Assembly: GCF_014055025.1 (NCBI RefSeq)
Contig: NZ_CP059571.1
Location: 1,674,001 to 1,738,000, forward strand
Direction of reading: 5' to 3'
From: Neisseria bacilliformis
GTDB lineage: Bacteria > Pseudomonadota > Gammaproteobacteria > Burkholderiales > Neisseriaceae
Length of the DNA: 64,000 nucleotides
Both the position numbers and the translations under genes were made by a program. Below, in pieces: positions 16,389-23,104 of the stretch (positions are counted from its first letter, which is position 1; each line of letters opens with the position of its first letter). A model generated the notes under the pieces. The model saw only the letters and a program-made list of their open reading frames with translations. It searched no databases and was not told the origin of the DNA.

Positions 16389-16724
16389 CTACTCCTTCGC
16401 ACCTTTGCCGTGGCCGCGTTTGGGCGTTTGGTCATCGGCAGCCGGCGTTTCAGGCTGCTTATCCGTTTCAGGCTGCCCCTCGGGCGGGTTTTCAGACGGT
16501 GTTTCCGGCGGCGCCTCGGGCGGGTTTTCAAGCGGCGTTTCGCCGTCTTCCGCATAACCGGCGGCGGCCAAATCGGATTCGGAGATTTCCGCTTCGCTGA
16601 CGTGGGCGGCCACCAGCCCGTACTGTTCGGGCGTCAAATCCACCGCTTCGCCGGCTTCGACGCGGTATTCGCGGCCGTCTGCATCTTCCAAAATCAGCGG
16701 CGTGTGGGCGATATAGGTTTTCAT
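16389..16724 (-). CDS. Mu gp35-like protein with Pro/Glu-rich tail
   Basis: The 111-residue product has a short folded N-terminus (TYIAHTPLILEDADGREYRVEAGEAVDLTPEQYGLV). A low-complexity, repeat-rich C-terminus of ENPPEAPPETPSENPPEG type follows, ending in a basic GHGKGAKE. Similar proteins lie next to the capsid gene in FluMu-type prophages. The acidic/proline tail is encoded by uptake-sequence-like DNA of both dialects near 16448-16500, so the repeats may have grown by uptake-sequence insertion. Function is unknown. Confidence 0.75.
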   Translation of the reverse strand: MKTYIAHTPLILEDADGREYRVEAGEAVDLTPEQYGLVAAHVSEAEISESDLAAAGYAEDGETPLENPPEAPPETPSENPPEGQPETDKQPETPAADDQTPKRGHGKGAKE

Positions 16725-16726
16725 GC

Positions 16727-17065
16727 CTAGCCTCCGATTTTGATGCGCACGGTGTCGTTGGCCGCAGCGGCGGCATCGAGTGCGTATCCGGCAACGGCCG
16801 CACTGCCCGCCTGTTTCACCGCGCAGCCCTGCGCGTCGGCAGCCACTGCATCGCCTGCGGCCAGTGCGCCGCCCGTTTCGACTACGGCAATGCCGATGGC
16901 GTCGACGGCGGCAGTATCGCCCGCAGCGGTGTCGTAGGGCGCCACGCCCAGCACGGCTTCGCCGGCTTTGGCCTGTTTTCCCGCGTAGTTGACAAAACGG
17001 TTGGCGACGATTGCGCCTTCCGCGCGGATGGTGGTGGTCAGCACCACCTGTTTGGTTTTAGCCAT
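16727..17065 (-). CDS. Capsid decoration protein (DUF2190)
   Basis: The 112-residue protein is Ala/Gly/Val-rich with the DUF2190 layout: TTTIRAEGAIVANRFVNYAG at the start, AIGIAVVETGGALAAGDAVA in the middle and ANDTVRIKIGG at the end. These proteins form trimeric cement on HK97-fold capsids. It lies just behind the major capsid gene, separated by an inverted uptake pair that could serve as a terminator. The expected stoichiometry therefore fits a strong, separately attenuated gene. Confidence 0.82.
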   Translation of the reverse strand: MAKTKQVVLTTTIRAEGAIVANRFVNYAGKQAKAGEAVLGVAPYDTAAGDTAAVDAIGIAVVETGGALAAGDAVAADAQGCAVKQAGSAAVAGYALDAAAAANDTVRIKIGG

Positions 17066-17077
17066 TTTTCTCTCCCA

Positions 17078-17106
17078 AGGCAGCCTGAAAGCCTTTCAGG
17101 CTGCCT
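17078..17106. terminator. Inverted pair of king-type uptake sequence
   Basis: AGGCAGCCTGAAA (17078-17090) faces TTTCAGGCTGCCT (17094-17106) across three bases, between the capsid and decoration genes. The dialect AGGCAGCCTGAA is the one assigned to Kingella and not the AGGCCGTCTGAA used by the flanking chromosome. The stem can act as a terminator or attenuator. Confidence 0.8.
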
Positions 17107-17114
17107 CAAATTGT

Positions 17115-18053
17115 TTAGGCGACTGCCTTTTCAAACAAATAGCCGCACGCGCTGCCGACCACCGCCGCTTTGCGGATGTCGGTGTAGCGGGCGTATTCCA
17201 CCTTGCCGCCCACGCCGTCGAAGCGGTCGACGAGCGGCATACCGCGGCGGCGGAAGGTGTAGCCGAAGGCCGGTTCGCCCTCGTCGTTGCCGTCTGAAAC
17301 GGCGTGCGGGCGCACAATCAGGCTGGCGAACTTGCCCCAGATGTCGGCGGTCTGCTTTTTGCCGTCGGGCACGGATACCGCCGCGCCGACGATGATGTCG
17401 TCCAAATCCAACAGGTTTTTAATCTGATCGACCGACAACAGCGTTTTGCGCTCGCCCGAAGACAAGGCGCCGCGCAGGCCGTCGTGCTTGGACAGTGCGT
17501 GCAGCACGCTCGCGCCCACCACCAGTACGCGCGGCGATACGCCGCAGGCGGCGCGCACCAGCTCTTTGGCGTTGGCGATGTCTTCCATCGGGTCGGACGT
17601 GCCGTCGCTCCATTGTTTGGTGGCGGACAGGTCTTTGCTGTGGCCGCTCTCGTAGGCCGATTTGGCGGTAACGAGCTGTGCGGTTTCGACTTCTTGGCGC
17701 AGCTGCACGCCGCGCACCACACGGCGGGCGGCTTTGGCGCGTTCGTCGTACAGGCTTTCGGCCTGTTCGCGGTAGTCCACGCCCGCCGACAAATCGTGCT
17801 CTTCCAGCACCACCGGCAGGTAGGACGGCGCATCCAGCGTAATCACATTGCTGGCCGCGCCCACCGCGCGTTCGGTGCGGTACTCGACAAACGAGCCTTT
17901 GCCGAACACCGGCACGCGCACGCCTTCTTTGTCGGTAAAGACAACGGGCATAATCCGCTCGGCGACAAACTCGGCCTGCTTCATGCCCAGCGCCAGCTGC
18001 GTCAGTACGGGATCGATCTGCCCGCGCAGGTTTTTCAAATGAGAAGTGCTCAT
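17115..18053 (-). CDS. Major capsid protein
   Basis: The 312-residue protein begins MSTSHLKNLRGQIDPVLTQL from the ATG at 18053, preceded by AAGGAAAC. It has the layout of an HK97-fold head protein: a long N-terminal arm, a P-domain helix around residues 95-120 (EQAESLYDERAKAARRVVRG), and a C-terminal RPHAVSDGNDEGEPAFGYTFRRRG block. It follows the protease/scaffold gene, as gpT follows gpI in Mu. It should be the main virion protein. Confidence 0.88.
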   Translation of the reverse strand: MSTSHLKNLRGQIDPVLTQLALGMKQAEFVAERIMPVVFTDKEGVRVPVFGKGSFVEYRTERAVGAASNVITLDAPSYLPVVLEEHDLSAGVDYREQAESLYDERAKAARRVVRGVQLRQEVETAQLVTAKSAYESGHSKDLSATKQWSDGTSDPMEDIANAKELVRAACGVSPRVLVVGASVLHALSKHDGLRGALSSGERKTLLSVDQIKNLLDLDDIIVGAAVSVPDGKKQTADIWGKFASLIVRPHAVSDGNDEGEPAFGYTFRRRGMPLVDRFDGVGGKVEYARYTDIRKAAVVGSACGYLFEKAVA

Positions 18054-18080
18054 CGTGTTTCCTTGTTCAAACAATCAAAG

Positions 18081-19157
18081 TTATTCGGATACCGTGCGGC
18101 GCGCCGCCTCGGCGTAGCTGATGCCTTCTTTGGCCGCCAGCGCCAGCGCGCGCTGGTGGTGGCTCAATGCTTCGGGGTCGGCGTTCTCGGCGAAGTCGGC
18201 GGACACAAGCGCGGGTTTGGCCGTTGCGCCTTTGGCCAGATGGCCGACGGCAGGCAGCTGTTGCGGCAGTACTGCACCGAGAAACTCGCGCAACGCGGCG
18301 GACAGCGTTTTCTTGCCGTCGCCCTCGCCGAAATCGGCGGTGGTGTGCTGCGGGTACTCGGCAAAGTCCAAAGCCTGCACCACCAGTTCTTTGTCGGCAG
18401 GTTTCAGACGGCCTGCTTTGACCAAGCCTTCGGCAAAGTCGGTGTTTTCCTGATGCGCCGCTTCGCGCTCGGACTGCGCCTGCGCGTCTTTCAGCTTCTG
18501 CAGTTCGGCTTGCGCCGCTGCGGCGGCCTGTTCGGCCTGTTCGCGGGCGGCTTTCTCTGCCGCCAGTTGTTCTTCGGTGGCCATATCGGGCTCCTTGGGT
18601 TCGGGGTTGGTGGGATGGGATTCGGGTTGGGATGTGTTCGGCTGCGGGTCTTCGGCAAAATCGGCAGCCTGAAAACCGAGCGCGGCCAGCAGGCGGCGCA
18701 GCAGGGTGGCCGGTTCGGCGCTCTCGCCAAATTCGACCACGCCCGCTTCCGCCTCGTTAAACTCAATCGGTTTCAGCCCTTTAACCGCAGGCGGATGCGC
18801 GCCCAAAAAGCCGACATGGCGCAGCGACCATTTGCCCGGTGCGGGATTGGCGGGGGCGTCGGGTTGGTAAAAGCTGGCCGACACCTTTTTGTAGCGGCCT
18901 TGGCGCACCTGCTCGGCAAAGGCCGCGTCCATCTGGGCAAAGTCCGCCAGCAGGCTGTTTCCCTCGGCTTTCAGGCTGCCTACCCAGCCGTAGGCGGGCG
19001 CGTCGGTTTTCGGGTGGCCGACGACTACCGGTGCTTCGTGCACGGCCGTGTTGTAGGCTGCCGCCGTCGCCGCCAGGTCGTCGGCACTGATGGTGATGCG
19101 CTGGCCGTTGTTGTCGGTGTGCGTGCCGGCGCGGAAGATTTCAAAAAATTCGGACAT
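18081..19157 (-). CDS. Mu gpI-like prohead protease with scaffold domain
   Basis: The 358-residue protein begins MSEFFEIFRAGTHTDNNGQ and continues EAPVVVGHPKTDAPAYGWVGSLK, the hallmark of the Mu I protease family. The N-terminal 170 residues are the serine protease. The Ala/Glu/Gln-rich stretch from about 190 to 245 is a coiled scaffold that is cut out during maturation. It heads the leftward late operon. Its ATG is only two bases beyond a hairpin plus T5 tract. The only plausible ribosome site, GATGGGG, is inside the hairpin arm. Confidence 0.9.
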   Translation of the reverse strand: MSEFFEIFRAGTHTDNNGQRITISADDLAATAAAYNTAVHEAPVVVGHPKTDAPAYGWVGSLKAEGNSLLADFAQMDAAFAEQVRQGRYKKVSASFYQPDAPANPAPGKWSLRHVGFLGAHPPAVKGLKPIEFNEAEAGVVEFGESAEPATLLRRLLAALGFQAADFAEDPQPNTSQPESHPTNPEPKEPDMATEEQLAAEKAAREQAEQAAAAAQAELQKLKDAQAQSEREAAHQENTDFAEGLVKAGRLKPADKELVVQALDFAEYPQHTTADFGEGDGKKTLSAALREFLGAVLPQQLPAVGHLAKGATAKPALVSADFAENADPEALSHHQRALALAAKEGISYAEAARRTVSE

Positions 19158-19164
19158 ACAAAAA

Positions 19165-19230
19165 GCCCCATCGGTGTGATGGGGCGATTTTCATGCACGG
19201 GTATAATCCAATCTTTTAATACGCTTTAAA
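19165..19230 (-). promoter_or_regulatory. Late-promoter dyad and hairpin before the protease gene
   Basis: Reading the minus strand, TTTAAAGCGTATTAAAAG (19213-19230) is followed by GATTATACCC and then a hairpin GCCCCATC/GATGGGGC (19165-19185), a T5 tract and the ATG at 19157. The ATG lies 55 nt from the dyad. The endolysin gene has the same layout with a spacing of 53 nt. I infer a Mor-activated late promoter and a leader hairpin that hides the ribosome site or terminates early. A TATAAT box at 19202-19207 on the plus strand serves the divergent small gene. Confidence 0.62.
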
Positions 19231-19245
19231 AAAGAGAGTTCCAAG

Positions 19246-19491
19246 ATGGCTATAAACGAATTTACGCGCAAACAATTAAATAATGAACTTATGAAAGAGT
19301 TACAAAAACGCTATCCTGAGCTGATGCAAGAGCGGTTATCAGAAAAAGTGCAGTTGGTGGTACTACCGATAGAAAGTCGACAAGGAAAAATTACTGTTGC
19401 CGTTCGTTTTGTTGATGCCCAGTATCGCCGAACAGCAAATTTTGAGTACCAGAACAATCGGTGGTATTGCACTCGTGATTGGAACGATTAA
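19246..19491 (+). CDS. Small plus-strand protein between early and late operons
   Basis: The product has 81 residues, starting MAINEFTRKQLNNELMKELQKRY, and is charged and soluble with a helical N-terminus and a beta-rich C-terminus ending WYCTRDWND. I do not recognise it. Its base composition is visibly more AT-rich than its neighbours, with AAA, AAT and TTA codons, which suggests separate origin. A perfect TATAAT box at 19202-19207 lies 39 nt upstream and a GAGAG site precedes the ATG. It is the only plus-strand gene between two leftward operons, a typical place for a lysogenic conversion or anti-host gene. Confidence 0.7.
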   Translation: MAINEFTRKQLNNELMKELQKRYPELMQERLSEKVQLVVLPIESRQGKITVAVRFVDAQYRRTANFEYQNNRWYCTRDWND

Positions 19492-19575
19492 ACAAAAACC
19501 CCAATTTTGCGTTTTTAGCGCGTTTCGGCGCTCAGACAGGCAAACACCCGCTTGCGCGGCAAAACGCCGTAAAAA

Positions 19576-19601
19576 AGCGGTCAGAAGCAAACCTGACCGC
19601 T
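19576..19601 (-). terminator. Early-operon terminator
   Basis: On the minus strand the stem AGCGGTCAG/CTGACCGCT with an 8-base loop is followed by a run of six T. It overlaps the mor stop codon by two bases. It closes the leftward early operon and isolates it from the protease-led late operon. Confidence 0.82.
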
Positions 19602-19962
19602 ATTTTGGTTTGTCCGCCGCATCGCCGAACAAATCGCCCTGGCTTTTCGCCCGCTCGCGCCTGCCGACCTCCTTCACAATCTTGTAAATCTGCTGCACGG
19701 TCAGATGGTATTTTTTCGCCAGTGCGGCATGGTTGCGGCCGTCGAAATCCCGATAAACCTGCATATCGCGCTCGGACAGCTGGCCGAGATGGTTTTTCGG
19801 GATGTAAATCAGCTGGCCGCCCCAGTTGTCGGTGATATGCCGTGCCACTTTTTTGCTCAGCGCCAGCGCCTTTTTGCGCTCGATGGGCAGCTCGGACAGC
19901 AGGCAGGCCGCCATCTGGTCTTCCAAATCCGTAACCAGCTCGGGTACGCGCTCATCCGCCAT
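19600..19962 (-). CDS. mor: Mor-family transcription activator
   Basis: The 120-residue protein matches the Mor/C family of Mu. It has a dimerisation part (LPIERKKALALSKKVARHITDNWGG), a short hinge GGQLIYIPKNH, and a C-terminal helix-turn-helix ALAKKYHLTVQQIYKIVKEV. Mor activates the middle promoter in Mu, and C activates four late promoters. Only one family member is seen here, so it may do both jobs. It is the last gene of the early operon, overlaps gemA by 11 nt and ends at a strong terminator. The four TTTAAA-N4-TTTAAAAG dyads are its likely targets. Confidence 0.9.
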   Translation of the reverse strand: MADERVPELVTDLEDQMAACLLSELPIERKKALALSKKVARHITDNWGGQLIYIPKNHLGQLSERDMQVYRDFDGRNHAALAKKYHLTVQQIYKIVKEVGRRERAKSQGDLFGDAADKPK

Positions 19963-20407
19963 GTTTGGCCTCCTCTCTTTGTTTCCACTGTTTCAAATGC
20001 TCGATCACCTTTGACGCATTGTCCGCGTCCAGCCAGCCGTGGTGGTCGGTGCCGGTCATCCGTTTGACAAAACGGGCAAGGCTGATTTCCGACGAGCTGC
20101 GTACCGCGCCCATTTGGTGCAACTCCAGCCACAGCCCCCGTATCATTGCCACCTGTGCGCCGTAATCGCGCACCGGCAAATCTTTTTTGCCGCTTTCAGA
20201 CGGCTTGAGTGTTACCACAAAACCCTGCGCCTTCATCATCCGCAGCGCAGTTTCCAGCTCGGTAAGATTCATCGCCTTGCTGCTGGTTTTGCCGCGCGAA
20301 GCGTTGGCCAGCAGCGTGCGGTAGGCGGCATCGTCCATCTGCAACTGCCCTTTGGCCACGTGCAAAAGCCGCACCAGCCGCGCCTTTTTCTGCGCCGTCG
20401 TTTCCAT
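19952..20407 (-). CDS. gemA: GemA-like regulatory protein (Mu gp16 family)
   Basis: The 151-residue protein carries the family blocks ARLVRLLHVAKGQLQMDDAAYRTLL and MIRGLWLELHQMGAVRSSSEISLARFVKRMTG. In Mu, GemA affects host gene expression and replication during the lytic cycle. It lies directly before mor, as in Mu. An uptake core GCCGTCTGAA is embedded in the coding region (about 20196-20206), read as KPSESGK. The start at 20407 is preceded by GGAGGCAGT. Confidence 0.88.
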   Translation of the reverse strand: METTAQKKARLVRLLHVAKGQLQMDDAAYRTLLANASRGKTSSKAMNLTELETALRMMKAQGFVVTLKPSESGKKDLPVRDYGAQVAMIRGLWLELHQMGAVRSSSEISLARFVKRMTGTDHHGWLDADNASKVIEHLKQWKQREEAKHGG

Positions 20408-20428
20408 ACTGCCTCCCGTTTCTGCGCC

Positions 20429-20549
20429 AAAAAGTGAAACGGCGTTTCACTTTTTCAAATAAAATCAAATAACTGCAAACATCATAGCGCAATCCGGAAC
20501 AAATAACAAAGGCCGTCTGAAAACCTGTTGTCGGTTTCAGACGGCCTTT
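20429..20549. promoter_or_regulatory. Perfect 13-bp palindrome and DUS pair upstream of gemA
   Basis: AAAAAGTGAAACG (20429-20441) and CGTTTCACTTTTT (20443-20455) form a perfect inverted repeat around one G. A partial copy, GAAACGCTGTTTCACTTTT, is found in the ner-like gene near 27409. The element lies 22 nt upstream of the gemA start and looks like an operator, or a terminator for HU transcripts. An inverted AG-DUS pair at 20508-20549 follows the HU stop codon. Confidence 0.6.
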
Positions 20550-20562
20550 GGCTTGCGGCGGT

Positions 20563-20856
20563 TTAAGCGTTGACCGCGTCTTTCAACGCTTTGCCCGCCT
20601 TAAATTTCACCGCCATGTGCGCGGCAATGGTGATGGCCTCACCGGTTTGCGGGTTGCGGCCGCTGCGTTCTGGCTTGGATTGCGCTTCAAATGTGCCGAA
20701 GTCGGTTATGCTGACTTTGAAGCCGTTGCGCAAATGGGTTTTTACGGTGTCCAGCAGGTTGTCGATAAGCCTCGCCGCTGCAGCGGTGGAGATGTCAGAC
20801 AAGGCGGCGGCCTGTTTGACCAGTTCGGTTTTGTGGATGGTTTGTTTGTCTTGCAT
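20563..20856 (-). CDS. HU-family DNA-binding protein
   Basis: The 97-residue protein has the complete HU layout: an N-terminal helical dimer part (KTELVKQAAALSDISTAAAARLI), the strand FKVSITDFGTFEAQ, and the DNA-binding arm RSGRNPQTGEAITIAA. Mu transposition requires host HU at the transpososome and IHF at the enhancer. A phage-encoded HU in the early operon may supply this. Its ATG follows the preceding 43-aa gene by 2 nt. Confidence 0.92.
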   Translation of the reverse strand: MQDKQTIHKTELVKQAAALSDISTAAAARLIDNLLDTVKTHLRNGFKVSITDFGTFEAQSKPERSGRNPQTGEAITIAAHMAVKFKAGKALKDAVNA

Positions 20857-20858
20857 GG

Positions 20859-20990
20859 CTATTCTCCCAATTGGTTGCAGATGTCTTCTGCGTCGGTTTC
20901 GCTGATGTTGTTTTCTTCACAGTAGGCCAGCCAGGCTGCCCAGTTTTGTTCCAAAAAGTCTTTGATGATTTGTCCGTCTTCGATTTGCAT
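20859..20990 (-). CDS. 43-aa acidic phage protein
   Basis: This short gene encodes MQIEDGQIIKDFLEQ, a Trp-containing middle (NWAAWLAYCEENN) and ends CNQLGE. It is strongly acidic. ACAGGAGCATCATT precedes the ATG, giving a strong ribosome site. It fits tightly in the early operon, 2 nt before HU and 44 nt after the next gene. Its size and charge suggest a DNA-mimic or host-protein inhibitor, but there is no direct evidence for that. Confidence 0.68.
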   Translation of the reverse strand: MQIEDGQIIKDFLEQNWAAWLAYCEENNISETDAEDICNQLGE

Positions 20991-21034
20991 AATGATGCTC
21001 CTGTTTCAAATGCGGCAGGCCGTGCCGCGCGGTA

Positions 21035-21289
21035 TTACTCGGTTTCAAACCGGCCGGCGGTAGCAAACACGTCTGCCATCACCTTGTCGGCAAAGTCTTG
21101 GTCGATCAGCTCGTCAAATGCTTTGTCGCGCAGCTCCTCAGTGGCAAAGCCGAGATAAAAGGCGGCAGTCAGGCCGTGCAACATAGCCTCGAATTTGACG
21201 GCGGGGCTTTCGTCTTCATCTTGTGTTTCAGACTTGCAGACCAGCACCTGCCGCCCGTGGCATTCAAACAGTTTTGCCCAGATTTCCAT
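21035..21289 (-). CDS. Hypothetical early phage protein
   Basis: The 84-residue product starts MEIWAKLFECHGRQVLVCKS and is acidic (EDESPAVKFEAML, KAFDELIDQDFADKV). The ATG at 21289 follows AGGAACTGAAA, a better site than the longer alternative. Similar short proteins are common in the MuB-GemA interval of Mu-like phages. I do not recognise a domain. Confidence 0.7.
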   Translation of the reverse strand: MEIWAKLFECHGRQVLVCKSETQDEDESPAVKFEAMLHGLTAAFYLGFATEELRDKAFDELIDQDFADKVMADVFATAGRFETE

Positions 21290-21299
21290 TTTCAGTTCC

Positions 21300-21911
21300 T
21301 TATACTTTCGCAATATCCAAACTCATCAGGCTGTACTCCCCGTTGGCTTCGCGCCGGTACACGCGCACAAAGGGCTTGCTGGTCTGCACCTGCACGCTGT
21401 CGGAGAGTGCGTCCATTGCGCGGTGCCATTTCTCGTCGTCGATGCTCAGGCGGCGCAGGCCGAGTACGCGGGTGGTGCTGATGTTGCCTTCTTTGTCCAC
21501 TTGGAAAGCGTCGTTAATTAGGGCTTTGAGTTCGGGGCGGCTGTCTGCCGTCCATTCGTTGATGCACTCGTCAATCAGGGCTTTGGCGGCGGCCAGGCGC
21601 TCGTCAAAGGTCAGGGTGTCCTGCATGGCCAGCGCGATGCGGTAGGCGCCGTCGAAGCTCATCAGGCGGATATTGCCTTTCGCACCGCCCAGCTTCGCGC
21701 CGTATTTCTCGGCGGAAAGCTGGGCAAAGGCGGCGATGTCGTCCATCGCGCTTTGTTTGAACGCGGCGATGTTGTCGCGCACGGCCTGCGCTTTGGCGAC
21801 GATTTCCATCACCAGCTCGTCGCGCAGCAGGTCGGTTTCTTTGATGTTTTCCAGCGGGATCAGATTGCCTTTCGCGTCTTGGCGGTAGCGGCTCAAATCG
21901 ATTTCAGTCAT
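21300..21911 (-). CDS. DUF3164 family phage protein
   Basis: The 203-residue protein begins with a short disordered segment (YRQDAKGNLIPLENIKETD). It contains the DUF3164 core: DELVMEIVAKAQAVRDNIAAFKQ, GGAKGNIRLMSFDGAYRI and a C-terminal SKPFVRVYRREANGEYSLMSLDIA. This family is a constant member of the early region of Mu-like phages. Its function is unknown. It overlaps the upstream gene by 8 nt. Confidence 0.85.
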   Translation of the reverse strand: MTEIDLSRYRQDAKGNLIPLENIKETDLLRDELVMEIVAKAQAVRDNIAAFKQSAMDDIAAFAQLSAEKYGAKLGGAKGNIRLMSFDGAYRIALAMQDTLTFDERLAAAKALIDECINEWTADSRPELKALINDAFQVDKEGNISTTRVLGLRRLSIDDEKWHRAMDALSDSVQVQTSKPFVRVYRREANGEYSLMSLDIAKV

Positions 21912-22362
21912 GTTGTTTGCCTTTCTGTTTCTGCCTTGCGGCGTAAATTCGTCTGCATTCTTCTACGGAGCGGCTTCTCGTTCCGTGTATCCATTCGGTT
22001 TGACATACGGGTGCGTCTTTCAGACGGCCTATGATTTCCTTTGCCATCTGCCGGCCGTATTCCGTGGCCGTGTGCTTGTCCTCCAGTCTCGGTTCGAGAC
22101 GCAGCGGCTCCGGCGGCAGGACGCGGGTGAAATCCGCAGGGTTCGGCCATTCGTTTGATTCGGCAGCCAGTTTCTCAAATGCCGAGCGGACACGCGGTGC
22201 ATCCCGCTCAAATTGCCATTGCTGCCTGCTTAGGATTTTCAACCACAGTATCGCCACGGGTTTCAGATCCGCTGCGGCGGGGCGGCCTTTCAGGTTCAAT
22301 GTGGCCAGCATGGTAAAACCCTGCGCAATTTCTTTTTTCAGCCAGTTAAGTTCCTCCTCCAT
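21904..22362 (-). CDS. Hypothetical early phage protein
   Basis: The 152-residue product is basic and helical, starting MEEELNWLKKEIAQGFTMLA. It includes WPNPADFTRVLPPEPLRLEPRL, a pattern I associate with small proteins near replication genes of transposable phages. It overlaps both neighbours (17 nt with the upstream gene, 8 nt with the DUF3164 gene), so the three are translationally coupled. No function can be assigned. Confidence 0.7.
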   Translation of the reverse strand: MEEELNWLKKEIAQGFTMLATLNLKGRPAAADLKPVAILWLKILSRQQWQFERDAPRVRSAFEKLAAESNEWPNPADFTRVLPPEPLRLEPRLEDKHTATEYGRQMAKEIIGRLKDAPVCQTEWIHGTRSRSVEECRRIYAARQKQKGKQHD

Positions 22363-22840
22363 TTCCCCACTCCATTAAGTCCGCTGCGCCTTCGCGCAGC
22401 TTGGTGCTCGGTGCGGCCTGCCTGACGGGGAGGCCGTCTGAAACCGCTGTTACCGCCGTTTTCTCCGGCTTCCAAAAAGTGATGTTTTCCAGTAAGAAAC
22501 CGTGGCTGGTCAGCGGCGGGGTCAGCCGCTCTTTCTCCAACGCCTCAAAGCAGCGCTCCACTGCCCAAATCCATGCCTCGCGCGGGGCGGGGTAGGTTTT
22601 TTTGTTACGTCTGATTTCTTCCGCCCGTATCATCGGCAAAAGCTCGCCCAACAGACGGGCGGTGCGGGCAAAGCTCAGGTCTTTTTCGCGCGGGCGGAAC
22701 AGCGTCAGATATTTGAGCATCGCGCGGGTCAGGCCGTCTGAAATCCCTGCCAGCGCAATCAGCGCGGCGCGGGCTTCGTCGTGGGCGATGAGTACGTCGA
22801 GGCTCATGCCTGCGCCGCAGGACGGGCATCTGACTTTCAT
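22346..22840 (-). CDS. Zinc-ribbon early phage protein
   Basis: The 164-residue protein starts MKVRCPSCGAGMSLDVLIAHDEARAAL, a CxxC ribbon followed by a helical part. Homologous-looking proteins sit in the early regions of Mu-like phages. Only one CxxC is seen, so zinc would need dimerisation or other ligands. The C-terminal 40 residues are low complexity and contain an uptake-sequence translation (VSDGLPVRQ). It overlaps the next gene start by 4 nt. Confidence 0.72.
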   Translation of the reverse strand: MKVRCPSCGAGMSLDVLIAHDEARAALIALAGISDGLTRAMLKYLTLFRPREKDLSFARTARLLGELLPMIRAEEIRRNKKTYPAPREAWIWAVERCFEALEKERLTPPLTSHGFLLENITFWKPEKTAVTAVSDGLPVRQAAPSTKLREGAADLMEWGNGGGT

Positions 22841-23103
22841 TGTGTCACCCCCATCCGTGCCAAATCCTCATCGGTCGGCTCAAACGGCATGGGCGGCTCG
22901 ATGCCGAGGCTCATCGCGTCTTCTTTGACGGGAGCTTCCAGCCCGGGCGGAACGGCGGTGTCTGCCGCGTGTTCCGCCCGCACGGCCGGTGCGGGCTGCG
23001 CAACGGCGGGGCGGTCGCACTCGGACAACAGTACGAGATAGGCAAAACAGAGCGCGGCAGCCAAGAGCCAGCGGCGCAGGGCTTTTAAGGTTTCGTGCCA
23101 CAT
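22837..23103 (-). CDS. Small membrane-anchored early phage protein
   Basis: The 88-residue product starts MWHETLKALRRWLLAAALCFAYLVLL. One membrane segment (about 11-27) follows a positively charged N-terminus. A proline/alanine linker and an acidic C-terminus ending DLARMGVTQ come next. It is a probable single-pass inner-membrane protein. The start overlaps nothing and lies just before the MuB stop. Superinfection exclusion is one possible role for an early membrane protein, but that is a guess. Confidence 0.65.
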   Translation of the reverse strand: MWHETLKALRRWLLAAALCFAYLVLLSECDRPAVAQPAPAVRAEHAADTAVPPGLEAPVKEDAMSLGIEPPMPFEPTDEDLARMGVTQ

Positions 23104-23104
23104 T

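Noticed and set aside
17304-19229. Long open frame of 641 codons on the plus strand opposite capsid and protease genes
   Set aside because: It is a shadow caused by high GC at third positions. The minus-strand genes have clear phage homology, ribosome sites and tight spacing.
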